Below are positions 33,352 through 44,709 of a stretch of DNA of 64,000 nt, piece by piece. The DNA is from Miscanthus floridulus. Taxonomy: Eukaryota; Streptophyta; Magnoliopsida; Poales; Poaceae. Each line of letters starts with the position of its first letter. The stretch's first letter is position 1. A program made the position numbers and the translations under genes. The notes below the pieces were generated by a model. It was not told the DNA's origin. It searched no databases and saw only the letters and a program-made list of their open reading frames with translations. Location of the stretch: positions 106,657,799 to 106,721,798 of the forward strand of contig NC_089584.1 of NCBI RefSeq assembly GCF_019320115.1, read 5' to 3'.

Positions 33352-35330
33352 TGAAAGCTCTAGTTTGGTTTTGGTGAATTGATGAAACCCTAAGTGCTAA
33401 CCTAGTTTATCAAGTGATCATAAGATAGGTAGCACATTTCAAGTGGTGAAGCAAATGAAGATCATAACATGATGATGATGATACCATGATGATGATCAAG
33501 TGCTTGGACTTGGCAAGAAGAAAGAGAAAAATAAAAAGCTTAAGGCAAAGGTATAAATCATAGGAGCTATTTTGTTTTGGTGATCAAGACACTTAGAGAG
33601 TGTGATCACATTTAGGTTTGATAGTCGTACTATTAAGAGGGGTGAAACTCGTATCGGAATGCGGTTATCAAAGTGCCACTAGATGCTCTAACTCATTGCA
33701 TATGCATTTAGGATTTAGTGGAGTGCTAACACCCTTGAAAATGTTTGTGAAAATATGCTAACACATGTGCACAAGGTGATACACTTAGTGGTTGCCATAT
33801 TTGAGCAAGGGTGAAGAAGATAGAGTCGAAGAGGAGTTAGTCGCGTTGGTTACAGAGTGACCAGATGTGTCCGGTATGGTGACCGGACACGTCCGGTATT
33901 TTGGCGACAAACTCAGCGACCGGACGTGTCCGGTTGCCACACCGGATGTGTCCAGTGTGAATCTGAAAAGATAGTATACGACAGAGCAGTCGATCGAACA
34001 CTGGCAGCGTCCAGTCTGATATCACCGGACATGTCCGATCGGTCAAGGATGCTTACTGTAATCCACCGGACGCTGAGGCTCAGCGTCTGGTCGTTTTCTA
34101 GTAGACGCATCCGGTCGGCCTGGTGGCTTATTGGACTCGACCGGACTCGGTGGCTCAGCGTCTAGTCATTTGTAGTTCTGCGTCCAGTGTGAGCGTCCGG
34201 TCGTCGACAGATTAAGTAGCAATGGCTATGTTGGTTTGAACTAGACACGTGGCAGTCTAGGGGCTACCGAACATGTCCGGTATGCCAACCGAACGTGTCC
34301 GGTATTCATGACCGGAGCATTCAGTGCTGCGTCCAGTCAGTTGGACTGGAGCGTCTGGTCAGCCCGTGTTATGCCCAGTGAAGGGGTATAACGGCTCTAT
34401 TTCGTGGGGGCTTCTATTTAAGCCCCATGGCCGGCTGTAGCTCACAACCTTTGGCCATTTTCATTGACATAGCAACCTTGTGAGCTTAGCCAAAGCCCTC
34501 CCACTCATTTCCATCATTGATTCATCATCATAGTGAGATTGGGAGTGAATTCAAGTGCATTGCTTGAGTGTTTGCATCTAGAGGCACTTGGTGTTCGTGT
34601 TTTGATGCGGGTTTCGCTTGTTACTCTTGGTGGTTGCCGCCACCTAGATGGCTTGGAGCAGCGAGGATCGTTGAGCGGAGGGTGGTGGTTGTCTTCGGCT
34701 CTGATCGTGGTGATTGTGAGGGGTTCTTGACCTTTCCCCAGTGGAGTGCCAAAAGTTACTCTAGTGGATTGCTCGTGGCTTGTGTGATCCTCATCTTGTG
34801 TTGGTTGTGCGACACCCTATTGAGGGTTTGGCGTGTGAAGCCAATTAGCGCGTGAACCTCCAAGTGAGTGAATCGCCACAACGAGGACTAGCTTGCCGGC
34901 AAGCAAGTGAACCTCGGAAAAAAAATCATTGTGTTCATCATTGATTCCAAGGTGTTTGGTCTTCATTGTTATTCATCCTTGTTATTGATTGGTTCCTTCA
35001 TCTACACGGCGGTATAACCTTCTTGGTCACTCTCTTTACTTTACCGCAAACTAGTTGTCAAGCTCTTTAGTATAGCTAGTTGTGAGAGCTTGCTTGATTG
35101 GTTGGTGTGGCTCTTTAGTTAGCCTTTGAGAGCACACTAACATAGGGTAGTGTCATAGCTATTGAGTGAATAGATACTATCTAAACTAGAACTATGGTAG
35201 GTGGCTTACATTTTGAGTAGGCTAGCGCAACACTTGCTTCACCTCATAATTGTCTAACCATTTTATTAAGTGTTGTTGTAGAAATTTTTATTAGGCTATT
35301 CACCCCCCCCTTAGCCATTAGGACCTTCTA
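33352..35330 (+). repeat. 3' LTR of the inner copia element
   Basis: 1979 bp. Contains the CCGGAC cluster at about 33850-34345 and TATTTAAG at 34415-34422. Compared with the 5' LTR it has an extra 22 bp near 34283 that duplicates a neighbouring GTCCGGTAT unit. Confidence 0.93.
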
Positions 35331-35335
35331 GCATT

Positions 35336-37256
35336 GTACTTTATATACGCACCCTTCTTCCTCTCTTTCTATGACTATCATTGTGCTGATCATAGTAGAA
35401 GTTGCCGCAATGTACAGCATCATGTCTTCGTTTTTCTTTGGAGGTGTGAGAATGGGCGAGGAGGTGAGGTATGCCTTAAGTCTTTTGAAAGCTTCATTGG
35501 CTTCTTCTGTCCACTTGAACTTATTTGTCTTCTTTAGTAGTTTAAAGAAAGGTAACCCTTTTTCACTGAGTCTTGATATGAAACAATTGAGGGCTGCCAT
35601 GCAGCCTGTTAGTTTCTGCACATCTTTGACACTTCAAGGAGGGCCCATCTCTGTTATGGCTCGAATTTGCTTGGTGCTGGCTTCGATTCCACGATGACTG
35701 ACCAAGAATCTGAGTAGTTGTCCTGAAGGAACTCCGAATACACACTTGTTTGGGTTTAGTTTCCACCTCTACCTTTTCAGGTTTTCGAAGGTTTGCTTTA
35801 AGTCTTCAATTAGTGTGTCCGGGTTCTTTGTTTTTATTACTACGTCATCCACGTATGCCTCTACGTTTTCACCAATCTAATCACCAAGGCACATTTGGAT
35901 AGCTCTTTGGTATGTGGCACCAGCATTCTTAAGTCCAAACGACATGGTCTTGTAGCAGTAGGCACCGAACGGAGTGATGAAAGATGTTTTGCTCTGGTCT
36001 TATTCCTTTAATATGATCTGGTGATATCCTGAATAGCAATCAAGAAAGGATAATAGGGCCAATCCTGCTATTGAATCAACTATCTAATCAATGCGTGGTA
36101 GCCCGAATGGATCTTTCGGGCAGTGTTTGTTGAGATCTGTGTAGTCGATGCACATGCGCCACTTGTCCGTATTTTTTTGTACTAGAACTGGGTTTGCTAG
36201 CCAATCTGGATGAAGGATTTCTCTGATGAATCTGGCTGCCATTAGCTTTGTGATTTCTTTTTTAATTGCTACCTTCTTGTCAGGTGAGAATCGTCGTAGC
36301 CGTTGCTTCATAGGCTTGGTGTCTTCACTGATATCAATTCTGTGCTTAGCCAACTCTCTTGGGACACCTGGCATGTCGACCAGCTTCCAAGCGAAGATAT
36401 CTTTGTTGTCTCAAAGAAAATTGGTGAGCACGAGTTCCTATTTTGCCAAGAGGTGGGCACTGATGGTTGCCGTCTTGAAGGGATCATCGGTGCCCAGGTC
36501 GATTTGTTTCACGTCGACTTCTTTTGGTGGTGCAAGGATGCTAGGCTTTTTAGCCAGTATCTCTAGCTCTTCTGGGCTCATATCTGCGGCAATAGTGGCT
36601 ATTTCTTTTCTGCCATTTATGGTTTGTGCTTTGGCTGCAATTTGAATTGCCTGAACATCATAGTCAAAAGCACGCTTTAAATCGCTTCGAAGGGAAAGGA
36701 CACCGTTAGGCCCTGGCATCTTAAGCAATAGGTATGGATAATGTGGTATCGCCATGAACTTTGCTAGTGTTGGACGCCCGAGGATTGCGTGATACGATAA
36801 ATCAAAGTCTGCAACCTCAAACTTGATAAACTCTATTCGGTAGTTTGAGGTAGTTCCAAAAGTAACCAGTAGAGTGATTTGTTCAAGTGGCATAGCTGCC
36901 TTGCCGGGTACTATCCCACAAAAAGGGGTGCTCGTTGGTGTAATCATCCTAGCGAGTTGTAGTCCCATCTTCCTTAGCATTTCTGAAAAAATGATGTTGA
37001 GTCCAGCTCCCCCATCGATTAGTACTTTTGTAACAGTCATACCAGCAATAGTTGGATCTAGAACCAGTGGGTAATGGCATGCGTTTCCTACACTAGTGCA
37101 TTGGTCTTCTCTTGAAAACTGAATTGGATACTGTGACCAATTGAGATATCTTGGAGTAGCCAGTTCTGCTGCCATGATGGTTCGTAGAGCTAGCTTTTCT
37201 TGATGTTTGCTTCTAGAATCTGGGGCTCCAGCGAAGATCACTGCTACTATCCCCAT
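35336..37256 (-). pseudogene. Protease and reverse transcriptase of the middle gypsy element
   Basis: Read right to left. Protease-like domain in 37256-36438, with active site KVLIDGGAGLNIIF near 37020 (Asp in DGG). RT starts near 36374 (PMKQRLRRFSPDKK, then NPVLVQKNTDKWRMCIDYTDLNKHCP). The catalytic AYVDDVV motif lies at about 35836-35860. The RT thumb and first half of RNase H end at 35336, where the copia element interrupts the coding sequence. Stops separate the open pieces 36438-37256, 36084-36374 and 35328-35621. The catalytic residues themselves are preserved. Confidence 0.85.
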
Positions 37257-37319
37257 GGATTTTTGGAATCCCTTGTCTTCATAGTTATCTTATTCTTTTT
37301 TCTAATTGTCTTCTTTAGT

Positions 37320-38815
37320 GTTTACCTTATTATCTTTTCTTGTGTATCGATCGTTGAAGGTGTAGCAATTTCTGATGGTGTGATTTCCTTTAGGGTGCCA
37401 GATGCAATGCATGTTTTCAATCTCATCATACCTTCTGGGTCTGGAAAACTTCCTTAATTTGTCAGCCACCGCTACAGTGTTTTCTGGCCCACATTTTCTT
37501 TCCTAATGTCTGATGTTTTGATGATTTCGCTTGTCCGGGTTGTCTTGGTTGTTTCTATTCGGGAACCTTTCTTGTGTCTTCTCCTCTACAGTAATTATCT
37601 TTTCTACTGTGCATCTGAATTCTTCATTGTTTCTTGGGTTTTCCTTGCAGAAGTCTTGAAATTGCCACCTAGCCATAATTCCGTGAGACAAAGCTTTGAT
37701 TACTTCTCGTTCGATGATGTCATGTACTTGAGCACGTAGTTCGCCAAATCATCGATAGTAATTTCTAAGAGTTTTGCCTCCTTTTTGCTTGAGTCCTTTT
37801 AATTCTATGTGGGTGATGGGGTGCGTAATGATACTCGCGAAATTTCCATAGAAAACTCTTTGCAAGTCCTCCCAATTTCTGATTGACCCTGGATTTAATT
37901 TGTCAAACCATTGGAGGGGCATAGTTTCTAGGGCCATGGGAAAAAATAAGGCCTTGATATCATCGTCTCCTCTGACCAGTTCAATCAACTGCACATAAAT
38001 CCTGAGCCACTGCCTTGGTTTGGTCTTACCATCATATTTAGAGTGGTTGGATGGCTTGAACTTATGAGGTAGTCGTATTGAAGCAAGTCTGTTTGCAAAA
38101 TAGAGGAATCTATCGTGCGTTCTAGCTTCTGTGTATTCTGATTTGGCACCTCCTTCTAGCCAACTGTTGTCTTGGTGAGAGTAGTTCTGTGGGGCTGTTT
38201 GAATAGGTACTTTGCTTCTGGTCTTTCTTGGTTGTTCGACTTGGTAGTTTTGACTATGGTCCCTTCTACTTTCTCTGTTGTGACTTCCACTTGGTCCGAG
38301 TCTCTCAAAAGCATACTTCCTTTGATTTTGATCTTCCTATCTATGAGATGTTGACCTGGCAGGTAGTCTTGAGCGGGTCTCTCCGTCGTGTACCCTTAGG
38401 GCTGTTGACCGAAGAAGGTCCCGGAGCTGTTCCTGTTTTTCACCGGGGAGTGATATCGCTCTGAGTTCTTCTAGTGCTTCCCGGATTCTATTATAGGGTG
38501 TATTCGCCGCGCGTCTTTCTTCGACTTCTTGTTCTGATTTTCTTCTATTGTACTTGGCCAGATCTGACTCATATTTGATCCAAGCTTCCTTGCACTGCCT
38601 AGCACGGTGTTGGCATCCTTGTTTCAATTGGTTTCTTCTTTCTCTAGCTTGCTTCTGATTCTTGGTCTTACCATCGTGCCCCTAGATAAAGGGTGATATG
38701 TTGGACTTAGATTCATCTGATGACTTGATGTTGGGTCCTTCTGGGGGGACCAATGGTGATCGAGGATGGTGAACCATGAATACTTCTCGTGCGTGAATTG
38801 TTCTATTATCGGCAT
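37320..38815 (-). pseudogene. gag of the middle gypsy element
   Basis: Charged N-terminal half (38815-38337) rich in Arg, Glu and Lys. The retrotransposon gag core lies at 37994-37749 (ALFFPMALETMPLQWFDKLNPGSI, then YGNF). A zinc-binding CIWHPKGNHTIRNC lies near 37349-37400 with spacing C-x2-H-x4-H-x4-C, a variant of the usual CCHC knuckle. Several stops and probable frameshifts split it into open pieces of 60-96 codons. It forms the particle that packages element RNA. Confidence 0.75.
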
Positions 38816-39505
38816 TGGTTTCTATACTGTTGGAGTCGTTGATAACTTTAGTAGAGGCTTTAAGGTCGCAGATCGAGTCTCATTCTTGGTAGGGTAGAAT
38901 TGCTGTTGTCGTAGTGCCGACTAGTCGGGTACCGCTATCCTTAGGAACAGAACCTGGCTAGTGGACGATGTAGTCTTGAGACGTTATAGTTAATACAAGA
39001 CCTTCCTGAGCTCCTTTTAGTGGCGTTCTAAGCACCAGATCGAGGGATCCTTCGGGCCATGCCTAATAAGATCTTGCCATGTTGTGGAGTCCAAACAAAA
39101 AAGGACTCGACTTCTTGAAAGGACTCTGAGTGTATTCCGAGTTGAATTCTTGATAGACCGAGGCCATGTTTTGGAACCCTGCCGGCAAAGAACTTGGTTT
39201 CTTGAAAGAACTTGGGTAAGACTCCATCTCGGATGTGGAGCCTAAGTTTGAGTTGGATGCGCAAAGCCGCGAAATCTAAGTTGAATCAGACATCACGAGC
39301 TACGCGAATCTTTCGGTGAGTTGATCTGTCGTAGTCGCCGAAATAGAAAGGTCTTTATGGTGATCTGAATCTTCGAGGAGATGGCTTTGGAGCTTGCCAT
39401 CATCGCCTACCTCGTAGATCCATGAACCAAAGATGAAGGTTGATCCCATTGAGAAGATCATATTGTCGAGGTCCATCGAGCTCTCGGATGTAGTTTCACC
39501 AAAAG
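38816..39505 (-). other. Leader of the middle gypsy element
   Basis: Untranslated region between the primer-binding site and gag on the minus strand. No gene recognised. Confidence 0.5.
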
Positions 39506-39523
39506 CTCCTACCTGGCGCGCCA
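39506..39523 (-). other. Primer-binding site of the middle gypsy element
   Basis: On the minus strand TGGCGCGCCAGGTAGGAG begins two bases after the 5' LTR end. The TGG start suits annealing to a tRNA CCA end. The first ten bases are a perfect palindrome. I cannot name the tRNA with confidence. Confidence 0.6.
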
Positions 39524-39525
39524 GC

Positions 39526-39908
39526 TATCGATGTTTCACCACCGATAGCCTACCATAGGGGTACCCGAGGTAGTTTGTTCAGGCTTTAGCGTATGCGGAA
39601 CTCGATGGTGAACACAAGAGACAGTTGATTTATCCTGGTTTAGGCCCTCGACCGTGATCGAGTAACAGCCCTACGTCCAGTCGACATTAGCCTTTGTGTT
39701 GGATTGATTGTAAAGTGTTGTGTTGCATTGTCTTTCTAGGAACTCTACCCTCCTTTATATAGTCAGGAGGCCAGAGTCCTAGTCAGTTTACAATGAGGTT
39801 CCTAGTAGGATTACAGAATACTACTACTAAGATTACAGGAAAAGAAGTCCTAGTTAGACTAGATCTTCTCCCTTCCTTGTGGGGTATCCCATGGGTCCCG
39901 TATCGATA
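39526..39908 (-). repeat. 5' LTR of the middle gypsy element
   Basis: 383 bp. TATA-like CTATATAAAGG on the minus strand at 39752-39762. The outer TG/CA bases have decayed to TA (TATCGA...TCGATA), both by transition. Confidence 0.92.
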
Positions 39909-39999
39909 GTAAGACACTTCCACTTGTTGTGAAAAATGACACCACTGCAACCACATAGTCATTTGGTAGGGATAACTTTCACCGTGTGTTCCTGTTTTT

Positions 40000-40950
40000 G
40001 TGTTTACCATGGCAGGAGGTGAACAGACTGGAGATAACAATCGTAAGGGTTTCAACGAGTGTGTCAGCCAAGAGCAACTACAAGCTGTTGTTGAGGATGC
40101 CCAAAAAAGGATGAATGAGGCCATTAGGAAGGCCATCATTGACGCACTCATTGAACTCAACATTGGCAACAGCATGGAGAGATTGGACAAATGAATTTCC
40201 ATGCTAACCGACAAGGTTACTGAGTTGGAAACCTTGGTGGCGGTCAACAACAATGACATCTCCGACAGCAACACCGATGGTCTCTTGCCAGAAGACACGG
40301 TGCATGATGTCGCTGGAAACATAGATCGAGCAGCCTTCTGACAAGCAAGATTACGACGATGTCTTCGCCGCAACACGATAGGTATGGGTGGTATCCACCA
40401 CCATCAAGGTAATAATCATCGTGTACCTGATGATCCTTATGCTAAGATTAAGTTCACAATACCATCTTTTTTGGGTCATTACGATGCTGAGGGATATCTT
40501 GATTGGAAGATGATAGTAGAACAAAAGTTTAGTGCCCACCTTATGCCTGAGCATCATAGAGTTCGTCAAGCTACTAGTGAGTTTAAGGATTTTGCCATTA
40601 TTTGGTGGAATGGGTTAGCTGCACAGGATGCTTTACCTAGTACATGGGAAGAACTTAAGGTAGCTATGCGTGATCGCTTTGTTTCTCCTTCTTATCATAG
40701 AGACTTGCGTAAGAAATTGATGCATTTAGAACAAGGAGATAAATCTGTACATGATTACTATGGTGAGCTCCAAAAGGGATTGATGCGCTGTAGTGTTGTA
40801 GAGGGAAACGAAGATACCATTTATCATTTTTATTTGGGTTTAAGGCATGAGATTCAGGACATTGTTGATTATAAAGAATTTAACACTGTCAACCAGTTGT
40901 TTCAGTTTGCTATGCTTGCAGAAAAGGAATTACAGGGGCGTAAACAATAG
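40000..40950 (+). pseudogene. gag of the outer gypsy element
   Basis: One frame with ATGs at 40000 and 40009, broken by TGA at 40192-40194 and again near 40340, open from 40384 to TAG at 40948. The core reads YAKIKFTIPSFLGHYDAEGYLDWKM, then WWNGLAAQ and LRKKLMHLEQGDKSVHDYYGE, the retrotrans_gag pattern. Each stop fits a single C-to-T or G-to-A change of Arg, Gln or Trp. The frame continues past 40950 into the nucleocapsid part at 41134. Confidence 0.85.
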
Positions 40951-43900
40951 AGCAAGAGCAAGGTCAGCACCACCACATACACGCCATGCTCGGCACCATC
41001 TTCGGGGCTAACCAAGCCAACCACTTTTCAGGCGCCTCCACCAGCAAGCAAGCGACCAACAGCTTCTGGAGTTTCCGCTACACCTAAGGCACCTCCCACA
41101 TGACCTTCAGATTCAGGTAAAAATTCTTTGTAGGTGCATACCAAGAGTTCCTCATCCGTTGCATCAATGAGATGCACTTCGGGCATTCAGTGCCACCGCT
41201 GCCATGGCATTGGCCATGTGCAAAAGGACTGCCCAAGTCAGCAGGCATATATTGCTACAGAAGATGGTTATATCAGCACCTCTGACATTGAGGATGAAGA
41301 AGACCAAGATGCAGATGAGGAGGACGGCGAAGTCCTTGGTGACGAGGCCACGGCGGCCTATGGGAGCATCATTGTACAGCGGGTGCTCAGCTCACAAGTC
41401 CAGCAACCTAAGAAGCTACAACGCCATAACTTGTTCCAGATTTTCTTCGTCATCAGCGACCGTTGCGCACGTGTCATTATTGATGGAGGTAGCTGCAACA
41501 ATTTGGTGAGTTCTGATTTGGTCAAGAAGCTTGGCTTGACCACACACCCATACCCACGTCCATACCATATTTAGTGGCTAAATGATTCAGGTAAAGCAAA
41601 GGTAATACAAACTTGCAGAGTATCATTTTCTATTGGTTCTTATGTTGATTCTGTTGATTGTGATGTGGTACCTATGTAAGCTTGTTCACTCTTATTGGGT
41701 CGTTCTTGGGAACATGATAATGATGCTACACACCATGATAGAAGTAATAAATACACTTTTGTGCATAAAGGAAAGAAAATTACTTTGGTACCTTTGACCC
41801 CTGCTCAAATTGTACAAGCTGATAGAGAACGCGCTGCTAGTTTCAATGATGTTCAATCTGAAAATCAGCAAGTTGCTAATTCTATTTTCCTACCTAAAAG
41901 GATAAGTCTACATCTATTTTTAAGGCTACGGGGATTAAATTGAAGGGTGGTGTTATGCTTGCAACAAAATATGACTTTGCTGAAATTTCTGATGATGATA
42001 TTTGCTATACTTTGGTATATAAATGAGCTATGTTTTCGCTTGATGACATTGTTAGTTTGGTACCTCCTGCTATCACTAACCTTTTGTAGGAGTATGAGGA
42101 CATTTTTCTAGCTGAGATACCCCCGGGGCTGCCACCTATGAGAGAGATAGAGCATCAAATCGATTTGATTCCGGAAGCGACCTTGCCGAACTGAGCTGCC
42201 TATCAAACCAATCCTGAGGAGACTAAGGAAATTCAGCAGCAAGTCTAAGATCTTTTGGACCGCGGGTATGTACGTGAAATCCTTAGTCCTTGTACTATTC
42301 CTGTACTTTTGGTTCTTAAGAAAGATGGAACTTGGCGTATGTGTGTTGACTGTAGAGCCATCAATAATATTACTATTCGGTATCGTCATCCTATTCCTAG
42401 GCTAGACGACATGCTTGATGAGTTGTGTGGTTCTATAATTTTCACTAAGATTGACTTGTGAAGTGGCTACCACCAAATTAGAATGAAACTTGGAGATGAA
42501 TAGAAAACTACGTTTAAAACCAGATTCGGGTTGTATGAGTGGTTAGTAATGCCTTTTGGTTTGACAAATGCACCTAGCACTTTCACGCGCTTAATGAATA
42601 AGGTTTTAAGAGCTTTTTATTGGTCATTTTGTGGTAGTTTACTTTGATGATATATTGATTTACAGCAAGTCTTTTAATAAATATATGGATCACTTACGTG
42701 CTATTTTTAATGCTTTACGTGACGCACGTTTATTTAGTAACCTTGAGAAGTGTATCTTTTGCACGGATCGAGTTTCTTTTCTTGGCTATGTTGTAACTCC
42801 ACAGGAACTTGAGGTGGACAGAATGAAAATTGAAGCCATAAAGAGCTGGCCAGTTCCCCAAACCGTCACATAGGTGATGAGTTTTCTTGGTCTTGTAGGA
42901 TTCTACCACCGCTTCGTTAAAGATTTCAGTACCATTGTTGCCCCATTGCATGAGTTGATGAAGAAAGGGGTGGTGTTTCATTGGGGAGAGGCACAAGAGG
43001 AGTCCTTTGACACTTTGAAGGACAAGCTCACACACGCACCATTGCTGCAACTTCCAAATTTTGGTAAGACTTTTGAGCTAGAATGTGATGCTAGTGGAGT
43101 TGGCATTGGTGGTGTTTTGATGCAAGATGATAAACCTGTTGCTTATTTTAGTGAAAAATTATACGGTCCTGTTCTTAATTATTCCACGTATGATAAAGAA
43201 TTATATGCACTTATTCGTTCTTTAGAGACGTGGCATCATTATTTATGGCCTAAAGAATTTGTTATTCATTCTGATTATGAATCGCTTAAGTATCTTTGCT
43301 CTCAAAATAATCTGAATCGTAGGCATGCTAAATGGGTTGAATTTATTGAATCTGTTCCTTATATTATCAAACATAAGAAAAGAAAGAATAATGTGATTGC
43401 TGATGCTTTACCTAGAAGATATACATTGCTGTCCCAACTTGATTGTCAGATTTTTGGTCTTCACTCAATAAAAGAACAATATGCGCTTGATCCCGATTTT
43501 AAGGATGTGTTGCTTAATTATAGAGAGGGACGTACATGGAATAAGTTTATGATCAATGATGTGTTTTTGTTTAGATCTAACCGTCTATGCATTCTAATTG
43601 GTTCCGTTCGTCTTTTGTTGTTGCAGGAGGCACATGGAGACAGATTGATAGGATATTTTGGTGCTAAGAAGACGGAGGAGGTGCTGTCCACACACTTCTT
43701 TTGGCCAAGGATGAGGCGAGATGTAGAGCGCTACGTGGCTCGGTGTGCCACATGTCAAAAAGCTAAGTCGCGGTTGAACCCACATGGTTTGTATATGTCT
43801 CTTTCTGTTCCTTCTACTCCTTGGATAGATATATCTATGGATTTTGTGTTAGGATTGCCAAGGACTAAGAGGGGGAGGGATAGTATTTTTGTGGTGGTTG

Positions 43901-44588
43901 ATCGTTTTTCTAAGATGGCACATTTTATTCCTTGTCATAAGAGCGATGATGCTGTTCATATTGCTGACCTTTTTTTTAAGAAATCGTTCGCTTGCATGGT
44001 ATGCCTTCTACTATTATTTCATATTGTGATACAAAATTTTTGAGTCATTTTTGGCGCACGTTGTGGAATAAATTGGGGACCAAGCTACTATTTTCTACAA
44101 CATGTCATCTCCAAACTGATGGGCAAACTGAGGTTGTGAATCGAACATTGTCTATCATGTTGAGAGCCATTTTGAAGCGCAATTTGAATATGTGGGAAGA
44201 GTGTTTACCGCATGTGGAGTTTGCATATAACAGGGCGAAATATTCCACCACCAAGGTAAGTCATTTTCAGGTAGTGTATGGTTTTAACCCCCGTACTCCT
44301 ATTGATCTTTTGCCTTTACCTACCACTGAGAGAATACATAGTGATGCTAGAGAGCGTGCTGATTTTATTCGTAAGTTGCATGAAACAACTAAAGCAAATA
44401 TTAAAAGAATGAATGAAAAGTATATAATTGCTGGTAGTAAAGGTAGAAAAGAGATTAAACTTGAACCTGGTGATTTGGTTTGGTTACATTTGAGAAAAGA
44501 TAGATTTTCTGAACTACGTAAGTTTAAATTAATGCTGAGAGCAGCAGGTCCTTATAAGATTATTGAGAAAATAAATGATAATACATAA
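40951..44588 (+). pseudogene. Nucleocapsid, protease and pol of the outer gypsy element
   Basis: Zinc knuckle CHRCHGIGHVQKDC near 41190. Protease active site in IIDGGSCNN near 41480. RT from about 42250 ([21 protein letters not shown]) with catalytic [11 protein letters not shown] near 42635. RNase H from about 43075 ([21 protein letters not shown]). Integrase with [12 protein letters not shown] near 43740, the first catalytic Asp in ISMDFVLG near 43835, the second expected at ISYCDTKF near 44030, and Glu in GQTEVVNR near 44120. The frame changes near 41895, 42615 and 43985, and at least eight in-frame stops are seen. The C-terminal tail continues to the 3' LTR without a recognisable chromodomain. 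Confidence 0.88.
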
Positions 44589-44709
44589 AAACTTGAGTTG
44601 CCACCCGAGTTCGGGGTTAGTCTCACCTTTAACATTGCAGATTTGAAACCTTATTTGGGAGAAGAAGATGAGCTTGAGTCGAGGACGACTTCAATTCAAA
44701 AGGGGAGGA

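Larger units (their letters stand above)
24882..35330 (+). mobile_element. Inner Ty1/copia retrotransposon, Sirevirus-like
   Basis: LTRs at 24882-26837 (1956 bp) and 33352-35330 (1979 bp), flanked by the duplication GCATT at 24877-24881 and 35331-35335. The primer-binding site TGGTATTGGAGC (26840-26851) follows the left LTR. Domain order gag, protease, integrase, RT, RNase H is copia. A long gag with two zinc knuckles, LTRs near 2 kb and a series of GGGGGAG tracts before the 3' LTR are traits of the Sirevirus genus. The first 215 bp of the LTRs differ at about 9 sites by eye, so it is fairly recent. Stops and two frameshifts block full expression. Confidence 0.93.
15713..39908 (-). mobile_element. 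Middle Ty3/gypsy retrotransposon, Tat-type, minus strand
   Basis: LTRs at 15713-16097 (385 bp) and 39526-39908 (383 bp) with canonical TGTCGA...TCGACA ends, flanked by GTAAG at 15708-15712 and 39909-39913. It sits in the leader of the outer gypsy element. Its genes run right to left: gag, protease, RT, RNase H, a second RNase H and integrase. A long region between integrase and the 3' LTR carries a plus-strand (antisense) ORF. Dual RNase H and an extra 3' ORF region suit the Tat lineage. Without the copia insert it is about 13.7 kb. Many stops make it inactive. Confidence 0.9.
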
